A stretch of DNA of 64,000 nucleotides, taken from an uncultured Erythrobacter sp. (GTDB taxonomy: Bacteria; Pseudomonadota; Alphaproteobacteria; Sphingomonadales; Sphingomonadaceae). Positions 52,901-60,771 of the stretch are shown here, piece after piece (position 1 is the stretch's first letter; each line of letters opens with the position of its first letter). The position numbers were made by a program, and so were the translations under genes. The notes below the pieces were generated by a model. The model saw only the letters and a list, made by a program, of their open reading frames with translations, did no database searches and was not told where the DNA came from. The stretch lies in assembly GCF_947502395.1 (NCBI RefSeq), contig NZ_CANMZM010000003.1, positions 248,001 through 312,000 of the forward strand. Direction: 5' to 3'.

Positions 52901-54436
52901 CGCGTCACCGAATATGACGAGCCTCAAGCAGTGCTGGGTTCATACCTGCACCGCTATTCCTATCCTGACTACTGGCGTCGCCATGTCGAGGACAATGGGC
53001 GCGAGCTCAAGAACTGGGTGCGCGGAGAAGCGTTTGACGGCGATATCTCGGGCGAGACCAAGCCGTTCGAGGAATTCGTGAACGTGCATGAAGGCACGGG
53101 CGATGCCGTCCGCTGCTTGCAAATGCGCGGCGAGTATCTCTTTGTCGCCGAAGGCAAGGGCGGTTTTCAAGCCTATGACATTGCCTCAATCGCCAACAAG
53201 GGCATTTCTGAGCGGATCATCACCGCCCCGTTCTCGCCGCTTGGCCATGACACCAAGGTCAGCACCAAGAATGCAACCTGCATGGCGGTGGCAACCAACC
53301 AGCCGATCGCGCCAGAGCGCAACACCGCCCGCATGCGCGAGGTCAACGAAGAGCAACCATTCAGCCCGGTCTATGACTATGCGTTTATCACGGACAGCGA
53401 AGAGGGCCTGATTGCGGTCGATGTGAACACGCTGGCCGATGGCGAGTTCCGTAACAACTTCTTCAAACGCGCGATCTTCCCAGGCGGTGCCAACGCATGG
53501 AACCCTGATGGCGTTCTTACCGGTGCGAGCCACATTACGCTGGCAGGCGACTATGCCTACATCACCGCTGATGCGGGGCTTGTCGTGGTTTATCTGCCGA
53601 AAGACATTCCAGACAATCCGGCATCGCCTTACGTGGATGAGTGTGAGCTTGATCCAAGCAACCCGGCAGAGAGCTGCTTAGCGCCTCGCGTCACCAAGGT
53701 TATCCCGCTGCAAGGTGCACGCGCGACAACAATCCAGTTCCGCTATCTGTGGCTCACCGACAATGAAGGCTTGAAGGTCTTCGATGTCACCAAGCTGGCC
53801 GATCCGGTTGCGGTGCCGGAGGCGACCTATCCAATCGCGGATGCTCGCCGTATCTATGTCGCGCGGACCTATGCTTATGTCGCGGCCAAGGGCGATGGCT
53901 TGATGATCTTCGATGTGAAGAACCCACGTTCGCCCAAGCTTTATCAAAAGGTCACGATGGACGGCACACTGAACGATGCTGAAGATGTGATCGTGGGCTC
54001 CACTAATGCATCGCTCTTCGCCTATGTCGCGGATGGTGAGAACGGGCTCAAGGTGCTCCAACTCACAAGCCCGGATAGTCAGCGAAACTTCTACGGCTTT
54101 AGCCCAGCGCCTGTTCCAGAGTTAATCGCCTATGCGAAAACACCGTCACCTGCGCTTGCGCTTTCCAAAGGTCTCGACCGCGACCGTGCGGTGGATGAGA
54201 CCGGCGGTCAGATGGCGGTCTTCGGACGGCTTGGCTCGAGGCCATTCACACGGGCGGAGATGGAGAAACTCTTCATGACCCGCGGAGGGGTTCCATGGAA
54301 GGTCACCGACGATGTCGATATGAACCGTTGGGTCGGCAGTGGCTTTGGCTCGAATATGGCCCTCGAATCGCGCGCGCGTCGCGAAGAGGATGGACCTGAC
54401 ACTGCGCCTGAGGACGAAGGCAACCTCGGCGGCTAA
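49925..54436 (+). CDS. Giant decaheme cytochrome c with LVIVD-type repeats
   Basis: A 1503-residue exported protein. A signal peptide (hydrophobic core residues 21-37) is followed by ten CxxCH heme sites: CLTCH (78), CTDCH (100), CGSCH, CASCH, CMTCH, CVDCH, CKDCH, CFTCH, CGGCH and CSDCH (about 948). The last third (about 1040-1400) has six repeats such as GEYLFVAEGKGGFQAYDI, LWLTDNEGLKVFDV and AYVAAKGDGLMIFDV, typical of LVIVD beta-propeller repeats. A His/Gly/Lys-rich insert lies near residue 430-480. The ATG at 49925 lacks a good ribosome-binding site; a TTG at 49946 has GGGAG 7 bases before it and leaves a better signal peptide. Last gene of the plus-strand cytochrome operon. Confidence 0.9.
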   Translation: MTLGSRPLKSLSSQFRFLTPIHALIATAALILGVSIFQAETQAADKEKPTKRDYSLVVAAPAPARQSQADADAKSEGCLTCHRASDAPTMHETPAVVLGCTDCHGGNPSVAGNPQLPYEHPDYLAARDSAHVLPKYPDSWHFPSSANPERSYALLNKESPEFVKFVNPTDYRVAREACGSCHIQSIEAAERSIMATGAMLWGGATYNNGILPFKNYILGEAYTRAGDSATISGVGTVIASPGEDANDQLSDAQKERGVLGQLYPLPTWHVIPPADVFRVFERGGRTINSQFPEIGQPSITGRIQLLEEPGRPDLKQSNRGPGTGLRVAIPALNIHKTRLNDPFTWFMGTNDQPGDYRHSGCASCHVIYANDREPRHSLTYAEYGRDGQTVTVDPCINPEANTNAALQCYQRVTSGGRNPGEAGGHGYKKDIGLPESGLKNGSFEGGHGALKGPEDHAEDGHDAHGGKPKREKGHPLKHVFTRAIPTAQCMTCHMHQPNIFLNSYLGYTMWDYESDAPMMWSGPENQTPRPHGMSDEAYEEFYKTQRFPTAEQVRAILDRNPEGAAARGMWADIDFLRNVYDLNPELEHTQFADYHGHGWNFRGIFKRDRDGNLLDAEGEILRPGNPETDTPEEQAYHDERWRQRWRKDGEGKFVEVEKDPAKNGSNNPGTAVHMMSIHAEVGMQCVDCHYEQDTHGNGLIYGEVANAIEIGCKDCHGTADAYPTLRTSGPAAPPEGHNLALLRNPDGQRRFEWMEKEDGQRVLIQRSLLDPELQWEVSLVKDAVNPEAPTFNAKAARSKLMSVYGAETGNFEFGSGITKGERAHDDENMACFTCHLSWTTSCGGCHLPIEANWKTKSHRYEGGSTRNFASYNPQVARDQMFQLGKHQTTKGNQTAPVRSTSALVLSSTNINRERIYVQQPPISAVGFSSQAFAPHFPHTVRKTETKQCSDCHLSEAEDNNAIMAQLLLLGTNYVNFVGMHAFTGLEGGISAVRVTEYDEPQAVLGSYLHRYSYPDYWRRHVEDNGRELKNWVRGEAFDGDISGETKPFEEFVNVHEGTGDAVRCLQMRGEYLFVAEGKGGFQAYDIASIANKGISERIITAPFSPLGHDTKVSTKNATCMAVATNQPIAPERNTARMREVNEEQPFSPVYDYAFITDSEEGLIAVDVNTLADGEFRNNFFKRAIFPGGANAWNPDGVLTGASHITLAGDYAYITADAGLVVVYLPKDIPDNPASPYVDECELDPSNPAESCLAPRVTKVIPLQGARATTIQFRYLWLTDNEGLKVFDVTKLADPVAVPEATYPIADARRIYVARTYAYVAAKGDGLMIFDVKNPRSPKLYQKVTMDGTLNDAEDVIVGSTNASLFAYVADGENGLKVLQLTSPDSQRNFYGFSPAPVPELIAYAKTPSPALALSKGLDRDRAVDETGGQMAVFGRLGSRPFTRAEMEKLFMTRGGVPWKVTDDVDMNRWVGSGFGSNMALESRARREEDGPDTAPEDEGNLGG

Positions 54437-54513
54437 GCGGCTCGGCTAGCGCCTCACCCTCTAAGCAATGGTACGTCTGGAATGCTGGAGGCCGTTTGGG
54501 CTGTCCCTGGAGG

Positions 54514-55440
54514 CTAGTCTGCCTCGATCTCCTGGCGTTCGGCAAAAAGGCCTTTCATCATCGGCTTGATGTGCTCTTCAAACCGCGCGAGCGTCTGCCA
54601 TTGACCCACTGGCTGGAAGTGTGAAACGAAGGTGCCATCGCGCCAGATATGCAGAGAGTAGAACGGTGGCTCCGCGTCCACGATGGGACGGTGATCTGCA
54701 ACATCTGCGTCCATTGGACGAAGGTCCAGCGCAACCGCTGGTGCAACCGCAGGGGTCACACTGATCGGGATACCCTCCACCACGGAATGCAGTGGGCGAT
54801 GCAAATGCCCCGCTTGGATCGAGACGATCTGCTTGCGGCCTTTCACAGCCTCATGAAAGCGCAGCATCCATGGCTCGTGCGGCTTGGGATCCATCCACTC
54901 GATCCCAGCCACAACGGGGGGGTGATGGATGAATAAGACGGTCGGCGTATCGGGATGCGCGTCGAGCTGCTTGGTTAGCCAATTGGCGCGCACTTCACAG
55001 AAGGCACCACCATGACGTCCGGGCTCGAAGGAATCCAGACACAGCACCCGCAGCTTGTCCGCGCCTTCACCTAGCTCCAGCGCGAATTGCACGAAGCCAT
55101 CAGCCGTTGGACACTCGGGAAAAATTTCGAGCATGACATCGCGGCTGTCGTGATTGCCTGGAATAATCTCGATCGGAATCGGGCATTCGCTGATCAAATC
55201 ACGAATACGGCGATAGCATTCCGCGCTTCCGTTGTCGGTCAAATCGCCGGACAGTATCAGCAGGTCGGGTTGCACCGGCTGGCTCAATAAATGGCCAAGC
55301 ACATTGCGGAATCGCACAAAGTTAAACTCGTTTTCACCCGCTTCGGGCTCAAAACCGACATGCGTGTCTGTGATCTGGGCAATCAGGACACCGGGTCTGC
55401 CACGATTTGGCTTGCCGTTATCCGGCCTATTCATATGCAT
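54514..55440 (-). CDS. Class III cyclic-nucleotide phosphodiesterase-like metallophosphoesterase
   Basis: A 308-residue binuclear metallophosphoesterase, cytoplasmic (no signal peptide). All metal motifs are present: ITDTHVG, LSGDLTDNG, PGNHDSR, FIHHPP and AGHLHRP. This is the pattern of the CpdA/GpdQ group, which cleaves cAMP or glycerophosphodiesters. Its gene begins 2 bases after the stop of the FHA-decaheme gene and is in the same transcription unit as a protein with two cyclic-nucleotide-binding domains, so cAMP or cGMP is the attractive substrate (inference). An ATG two codons downstream is an alternative start. Confidence 0.87.
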   Translation of the reverse strand: MHMNRPDNGKPNRGRPGVLIAQITDTHVGFEPEAGENEFNFVRFRNVLGHLLSQPVQPDLLILSGDLTDNGSAECYRRIRDLISECPIPIEIIPGNHDSRDVMLEIFPECPTADGFVQFALELGEGADKLRVLCLDSFEPGRHGGAFCEVRANWLTKQLDAHPDTPTVLFIHHPPVVAGIEWMDPKPHEPWMLRFHEAVKGRKQIVSIQAGHLHRPLHSVVEGIPISVTPAVAPAVALDLRPMDADVADHRPIVDAEPPFYSLHIWRDGTFVSHFQPVGQWQTLARFEEHIKPMMKGLFAERQEIEAD

Positions 55441-55442
55441 GC

Positions 55443-57233
55443 CTAGCGCCTTAGACTGCTCAAGATTGCTGCAACATTATCATTGCCGTCATTCCCGGGC
55501 AAATCTGGATGATCTTCGGGTCGCCATGGCATCGCTGGCGTGTGATAGCCGTGGCACATTGCACAGCTTGATGGGACGATCTCTTCGGTCTCAATCGCAG
55601 TCTCGCCCAAGTGGCAGTCTCGGCAACTATCGAGATCAGGGATCAGCAGGTCGGTGGCCTCACCAGAGGTGTCGGCCGCGTGGCAATCGGTGCATTCAGC
55701 AACATCATCACCGTGCGCTGCGTGCGGGAAGAAGCCGCCGTGGATGTACTTGTCTGGAATGTTAACCGGTATCAGGTCAGGCCTTCCATCGCTTGTCGTG
55801 CGAAGGTGGCAATCGCCGCAAGTACCGCCCTTTTCGAGCGCACGATTGATCGCAATGTAGGCGCGCATTGGGCGACCGAAATTGGCGTAATAGCGCCCAC
55901 TCGATGAATACTGTCCCGGACGATCGCGCCCGGTGACAACCGTACGTCGAGAACCGAGGTTTACTCTGGCAAGGTCTTCCATCAAATCGACCACATCGCC
56001 ATGGCGAAGGCTCCTGAAGGCTCCACCGACGCTTCCGGAAACCAGGCTGTGGCAAGCCTCGCACGAATCTTCCATCACCACCGGTTTGAACCCACCAGGC
56101 GCGTTTTCATCCTTCTCGTGACAATCGCTGCACTCGAGCGGTGCACCATATTGCGAAAGGCTCATCGCCATCCGGGCGGCACCACCTGCTTCCGAGACGT
56201 GGATGTCATGCGGAAAGACGAGGCCGCTCTTCTCAACCGGCTCTGAATCCAGTGAGATGCGCTTCGCTTCCTTGTCGAAATGCTCGGTGTAGAATTTCGG
56301 ACGGAACTGTGGATGTTTCTCACCAAAATCGGCGGCATTGCCGAAAGCCACGTCGGTGAGGCGAACGTCCATATCATTGTGGCAGTCCGCGCAGAACTTC
56401 TGATCAGATGCTTCCAGCTTGACCGGACCTTCATGTTCGGTGTGGCACGACACGCAGCCGAGCGGACCTTCCTTGCCCAGAGCTTGACCAATGTCCCACT
56501 GGATTGCGTCGCCTGTGCTGAAGGGCGGCATGCCGGTCAGTTGCCGATCCATCTTGGCGTGGTCATCGAGCCCCTCGTGACACGTGATGCAGGTCTCATC
56601 CTGAACCGAAACGAAGGCGGTCTGGTGGCAAGCCTCACAATTATCCTCTAGATCATGGTGCGCCATGCTGAGATCACCCGTACTCCAAGAGGCGTCCATC
56701 AGAACTGCGCCTTTGTTGAGGTCTTCGGGATCGTTTTCGACCCGGTCTCGGAATTGATGCGAGATCACTGGCACCGAAAGCAGCAGTACGAAAATCAGCC
56801 CAAAGAACGTCCATGCCATCGCGCGCTTGCTTGGCATGGCGCTGGCCAAAAGAAAGCCTGCCTCAGGTTCGTTTGCTGCGTTCTCTTTAGGCGCAGGCTT
56901 GATGATGATCTGGACCGGACCATCCCCATCACGCGAAATCGCGAGGAGCGCTGGGCCAACAGCAATCTCACCGCCTGCATTGGGATCAATGGTACCTTGA
57001 GTGACGGTTTGCCCATCAAGATCAAACGGTAGTTCGCCCAGAGCGCGGGCTTCGAGCATTCCACTGCCAGCGTCTGATAGCTGCAAATGCTCCAGCTCGA
57101 CCTTGAGGTCGGGCAGATGAATGTCGCTGTCCTTCGCGCGCCCGATGGTAAGCGCGGATTGCTCCACCGTCCGGTCACGCACGATCTCGCGGCCGGACTT
57201 TGCAACATCAATGGTGCGGATCAGGAATGCCAT
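55443..57233 (-). CDS. FHA domain - transmembrane helix - decaheme cytochrome fusion
   Basis: A 596-residue protein without cleaved signal. Residues 1-115 form an FHA-like fold (SALTIGRAKDSDIHLPD), 139-157 a single transmembrane helix (WTFFGLIFVLLLSVPVI), and the rest carries ten CxxCH sites starting with CEACH at Cys199, then CITCH, CVSCH, CADCH, CSDCH, CEACH, CGDCH, CTDCH, CRDCH and CAMCH. So the FHA part would be cytoplasmic and the hemes periplasmic. In the FHA loop the usual Ser-x-x-His reads VELEH, so the serine that contacts phosphothreonine is replaced by Glu. The gene is 10 bases after the membrane cytochrome b-like gene. Confidence 0.88.
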   Translation of the reverse strand: MAFLIRTIDVAKSGREIVRDRTVEQSALTIGRAKDSDIHLPDLKVELEHLQLSDAGSGMLEARALGELPFDLDGQTVTQGTIDPNAGGEIAVGPALLAISRDGDGPVQIIIKPAPKENAANEPEAGFLLASAMPSKRAMAWTFFGLIFVLLLSVPVISHQFRDRVENDPEDLNKGAVLMDASWSTGDLSMAHHDLEDNCEACHQTAFVSVQDETCITCHEGLDDHAKMDRQLTGMPPFSTGDAIQWDIGQALGKEGPLGCVSCHTEHEGPVKLEASDQKFCADCHNDMDVRLTDVAFGNAADFGEKHPQFRPKFYTEHFDKEAKRISLDSEPVEKSGLVFPHDIHVSEAGGAARMAMSLSQYGAPLECSDCHEKDENAPGGFKPVVMEDSCEACHSLVSGSVGGAFRSLRHGDVVDLMEDLARVNLGSRRTVVTGRDRPGQYSSSGRYYANFGRPMRAYIAINRALEKGGTCGDCHLRTTSDGRPDLIPVNIPDKYIHGGFFPHAAHGDDVAECTDCHAADTSGEATDLLIPDLDSCRDCHLGETAIETEEIVPSSCAMCHGYHTPAMPWRPEDHPDLPGNDGNDNVAAILSSLRR

Positions 57234-57243
57234 AACGCTGCCC

Positions 57244-58107
57244 TCACCAATAATAGAACACGCTGATCACATGCGCGAGAAGCGCAGCGAGCAAGGCGAT
57301 CGTCGCTGGAATGTGGATGAAGAGCCAAATCTCAAGCATCGCCTTGATGCGAAGATGGCGACGGATTTGCGACAGTTGTTCGGTGCGGTTGGTAAGAAGC
57401 TCGTTTACGCGGGCATCGGCCTCACTGCCGGATGCGGGAATACCGTTGAGGGCGCGCTTGGTGGCACAGCCAGGATAAGAGCCAGTGAGCCGGGAAAATG
57501 CGCCGCCATAGAATACGTCTTGTCCCAAGACCGCGAGCACCAGATCAGATGCTGCACGTCCTAGAGGCTGGGCTGCGCTATCAAGCTTGCGATCAATATC
57601 GGCAATGGTGTCCAACATATCGCCACCGGTTTTGTCACCGCGGTTGGCTGACAATGCCTTTGGTAAGGCTGCGTAGGCGTACACCCCCCAAATCCCACTC
57701 AAGATTACAATCAGCATCAGAGCATAGGCGAGTGTATGGACGTTCCAACCAATCTGAAACCCGGTATGGAGCGTGCCCACGACAATCAATGCGAGCCCCA
57801 GATACACATGCGCACTTGTCCAAGCTTTCAGGCTCCATGCGCCCTCTGATATCTTGCGTTTGCGGATGCCAAGAAGCGACAACCAGACAATCATCAAGAG
57901 TCCGATCGTGCCTAACGTATAACCATACCAGCTTCCGCCATTGGGCCGCGGCTCTTGGTCGATCAGGGCATAGCCGATGGTGCTGACAAGGCTAAGCAGC
58001 AGAGCAATCCAAAGCCAGCGGAATCCGCGATGCTTGAGGAAACTGACGTGGTCAGCGTTCCGTCGCTTCTCGTCCTCGTCAAACCGATTTTCGGGGATGC
58101 TCGCCAT
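57244..58107 (-). CDS. Membrane diheme cytochrome b-like protein
   Basis: A 287-residue protein with about five transmembrane helices (about 31-49, 62-80, 97-117, 124-144, 258-283). Two helices carry His pairs 14 residues apart: His100/His114 (HVYLGLALIVVGTLH) and His265/His279 (HIPATIALLAALLAH). This H-x13-H pattern binds two b hemes across the membrane in many quinone-linked oxidoreductases and NOX/YedZ-type proteins. I therefore read it as a membrane cytochrome b that could link quinone with the Fe-S/FAD protein and the periplasmic decaheme. The start overlaps the stop of the upstream oxidoreductase gene. Confidence 0.75.
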   Translation of the reverse strand: MASIPENRFDEDEKRRNADHVSFLKHRGFRWLWIALLLSLVSTIGYALIDQEPRPNGGSWYGYTLGTIGLLMIVWLSLLGIRKRKISEGAWSLKAWTSAHVYLGLALIVVGTLHTGFQIGWNVHTLAYALMLIVILSGIWGVYAYAALPKALSANRGDKTGGDMLDTIADIDRKLDSAAQPLGRAASDLVLAVLGQDVFYGGAFSRLTGSYPGCATKRALNGIPASGSEADARVNELLTNRTEQLSQIRRHLRIKAMLEIWLFIHIPATIALLAALLAHVISVFYYW

Positions 58108-60626
58108 CAGCTCTCAACGTCCTCTGTCAATTTGGCAAAGGTCAGGAACTTGTCAGGCGATACGCGGATCGCCGCCCCTGTCGGGCATGCACGCACACAA
58201 GAAGGTCCGCCATCAATACCCGCACACATGTCGCATTTGACGGCCTTCTTGGCGACACCTGGCTGCGCGTTTTCCTTGCGCCAGGAGTAAGGCGCTTCGC
58301 CCGGCCCCGGTCCTGCGCCAAACATCAACCAGCTCAACAGGCTGGGTTTTTCCGGCGGCACAGGCTCCATATTGATCACGCCGTAAGGGCAGTTGCTTTT
58401 GCAATTGCCGCAGCCAATACAGGTTTCGCGATTGATGTTGACCTCGCCATCGGCCCCGCGTTGGATCGCGTTGGGCGGGCAATCGGTCATGCAATGCGGG
58501 TGTTCGCAGTGGCGACAACTTATGGGCACATGGAGATAAGCGAAGGTCTTGCCCGTCTCCCGCTCAAGTCGCGAGAGGCCATCGTGACTATCTGCGCACG
58601 CCTTCTCACAATTGTCGCAGCCGATGCACAGCCGTTCATCGATCAGCAGCGCATCTGTAGCCTCGCCCATTCCCTCGTCGAAGAGGAAGGATGCAAGCCC
58701 TGAGTAGCTATCGACCTTGCCGTCTTCTTTGGCTTGCTGGCTTTCGATCTCTTCATTGGAACGTCGGCGGTCTGCCATGATCTGCACAGCTCGCTCACGC
58801 AGCTGCGGCTTCTTGGCCAACAGTTCGAGGAAGCCTTCACCTGGCAATCGGATCACTTCTGATTTGACCGAGGCCTTCACCGTCGACATGCGCGCCTGGC
58901 CATCGATGACACCCATTTCGCCGAAGAAATTGCCCGCTGGGATCAGTCCAAGGAAGGTCTGCCTACCTTCGCTGCCTTTTTCGACCTGCATCGAGCCAAA
59001 GCGTACGATGAAGAGGTCTTTGTCATTATCACCCTCCTGGATGACGACTTTGCCCGCGCTGACTTCTTCGGTCTCCGCGCTGTCAACCAAGGGTTTGATG
59101 TCTTCTGGCGTTAAGCCTGATCCAAACAGCTGCAGGATTTGACGCTCGATCGAGATCCGCTTCACCGCCTCTGCCGCTTCGGGCGAAGAGCCGATCAGTT
59201 TCAGCGCAGCCTTACGCGAGAGTTCGACAACCACCACATCTTCGGCAGCGCGAATGGTAGCGCCCCGGCGACGACCGGAAACCAGACCAACCTCGCCAAA
59301 GATTGAACCTTGGCCAATCGGCACCGTGATGGACGGATCGTTGGGATTGACTTCGACTGCGACACTACCTTGTGCCAGAGCAAAAAGTGAAGACCCCGGA
59401 GCATCGCGCCTGAAAATCACTTCGCCGGGAGCAAAGGCGGTGCAGATCGAATCGAGCATAAGCTCGCGCATCTGCAAGGTCGAAAGGCCAGCAAAAATAT
59501 CGACATTGGTACGATAGAGTTCGAGCCAATAGTCAACGCTCTTGCCGCCGGGCAGGTTCTCAAACACCTTCTCAAGCAGCGGCTCATCCGCCGGTTTCAC
59601 CGCAGAGCCAGTGTGCAGATATTCGATCACATCAAAGCCCTGGTTCATACAGTGCTTGATTAGCGGATAACCCGCCAGAGCACCGATAACGAAAACGCCG
59701 TCCTTGGTCGTCTCAAACTCGGCAGAAAGCTTGGGGAAGGCGCTGCGGTCTTCGCTGGTAAACTCGATCCCCATGCTCTCTATAAATTTTCGGGGCGGTT
59801 GAGAACCGATGCGGGTGATGATCATCTCACACGGGATGACTTCTTCACCCGTGGCCGTTTCCACCACCATTTCGCCATCGCGCACTTCGGAAGGCGAGGT
59901 GCGATAGGCGATATTGAGGTCACCCTCTTCGTCCGCACTGGTCAGATCGGTCGCGTTCTTGATCTTTGCCTTTGCAAAATCGGTGCCGCGATTGAGGATT
60001 GTAACAGTGTTGCCAAGCGCCGGGTCCGTAGCAAGGCCCAGAGCGTTCTCAATTCCTGCATCGCCCGTCCCAACGACGACGATATTCTTGTCGATATGGT
60101 CTTCAGGATCATCAAGTTGCGGTGTGATCATCGGGTGATCGGCACCAGGACAACGCAGCTTGTTGGGGTTCCCCTGCGTGCCAATCGCAAGGACGATGGT
60201 CTCTGCGCGGATGGTGTCACCATCTTTCAGCTTGATTGAGAAATTGCCCTTTTCCCCTTCGACAGAGACGACTTCGGCATTGAGCCTCGTATTGATCTCA
60301 AAATCCTGAACCTCGCCCTCATAAAAAGGCATGTTCGGATCTTCGATCCGGCAGTGCTTGTTCCAGATACCGAGGATCGTTTCACGCGTCCCCTCTGCAA
60401 ACTGCATGCCTTCGGCGACGCCCTCTTCATATCCACCCGCCCGCAAGGCAAGGTCGGAAGGGGTCGCCATGACGAACTTACCCTTTTGGTATTTGAAGAT
60501 GGTGTCTGAGAGGTGATCGGTTTTCTCAAGCAGGATGTGCGACATGCCACGCGTAGCGGCCTGCCCGGCAGCGCTCATCCCGGCAGGGCCGGATCCAATA
60601 ATGGCGACTTTGTACAAGTCAGACAA
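58107..60626 (-). CDS. FAD oxidoreductase - two cNMP-binding domains - four-cluster ferredoxin fusion
   Basis: An 839-residue cytoplasmic protein with four parts. Residues 1-330: thioredoxin-reductase-like FAD/NAD(P) domains (IIGSGPAGMSAA at 9-20, VVGTGDAGIENA at 184-195). About 375-485 and 505-615: two cyclic-nucleotide-binding domains (FGEVGLVSGRRRGATIRA, FGEMGVIDGQARMSTVKA). About 655-839: DmsB/NrfC-type ferredoxin with sixteen cysteines for four [4Fe-4S] clusters (CIGCDNC, CRHCEHPHC, CIGCGNC, CDMC..CVRAC). No CxxC redox pair follows the second nucleotide motif, so it is not a thioredoxin reductase. The start is a TTG at the base of a hairpin with a G8 ribosome-binding tract. First gene of the minus-strand unit. 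Confidence 0.88.
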   Translation of the reverse strand: MSDLYKVAIIGSGPAGMSAAGQAATRGMSHILLEKTDHLSDTIFKYQKGKFVMATPSDLALRAGGYEEGVAEGMQFAEGTRETILGIWNKHCRIEDPNMPFYEGEVQDFEINTRLNAEVVSVEGEKGNFSIKLKDGDTIRAETIVLAIGTQGNPNKLRCPGADHPMITPQLDDPEDHIDKNIVVVGTGDAGIENALGLATDPALGNTVTILNRGTDFAKAKIKNATDLTSADEEGDLNIAYRTSPSEVRDGEMVVETATGEEVIPCEMIITRIGSQPPRKFIESMGIEFTSEDRSAFPKLSAEFETTKDGVFVIGALAGYPLIKHCMNQGFDVIEYLHTGSAVKPADEPLLEKVFENLPGGKSVDYWLELYRTNVDIFAGLSTLQMRELMLDSICTAFAPGEVIFRRDAPGSSLFALAQGSVAVEVNPNDPSITVPIGQGSIFGEVGLVSGRRRGATIRAAEDVVVVELSRKAALKLIGSSPEAAEAVKRISIERQILQLFGSGLTPEDIKPLVDSAETEEVSAGKVVIQEGDNDKDLFIVRFGSMQVEKGSEGRQTFLGLIPAGNFFGEMGVIDGQARMSTVKASVKSEVIRLPGEGFLELLAKKPQLRERAVQIMADRRRSNEEIESQQAKEDGKVDSYSGLASFLFDEGMGEATDALLIDERLCIGCDNCEKACADSHDGLSRLERETGKTFAYLHVPISCRHCEHPHCMTDCPPNAIQRGADGEVNINRETCIGCGNCKSNCPYGVINMEPVPPEKPSLLSWLMFGAGPGPGEAPYSWRKENAQPGVAKKAVKCDMCAGIDGGPSCVRACPTGAAIRVSPDKFLTFAKLTEDVES

Positions 60627-60652
60627 TCTATCCCCCCCCTTTTGGATAGATT
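60624..60652 (-). promoter_or_regulatory. Hairpin with G8 tract overlapping the ribosome-binding site and start codon
   Basis: On the minus strand AATCTATCC, AAAAGGGGGGGG-rich loop and GGATAGATT form a 9-bp inverted repeat (60625-60633 and 60644-60652). The loop is the G-rich ribosome-binding tract of the FAD/cNMP/ferredoxin gene and the 3' arm runs into its TTG start codon. The hairpin may control translation, and the run of eight G could slip. Confidence 0.6.
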
Positions 60653-60725
60653 ACACACTAGCTGCACCTTAAAGAAAGTGAGCCCCAATGCCAGATACAA
60701 TTGCCGCTTTTGGCGACAGATGCTA

Positions 60726-60738
60726 GTGCAAAATGCAC
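60726..60738. promoter_or_regulatory. Short palindrome in the divergent promoter region
   Basis: GTGCA AAA TGCAC lies between the divergent oxidoreductase and TPR genes, about 35 bases before the TPR start and followed by TTTATACGAAT, which could serve as a -10 region. A candidate operator for coordinate control of the island; support is weak. Confidence 0.3.
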
Positions 60739-60771
60739 AGCTTTATACGAATTTGCGCAATTGGGGGTGTA

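Noticed and set aside
58107..59100. Reading the FAD/cNMP/ferredoxin protein as a fused assembly artefact of separate genes
   Set aside because: The frame is uninterrupted over 839 codons with plausible linkers, and no internal stop or frame change appears.
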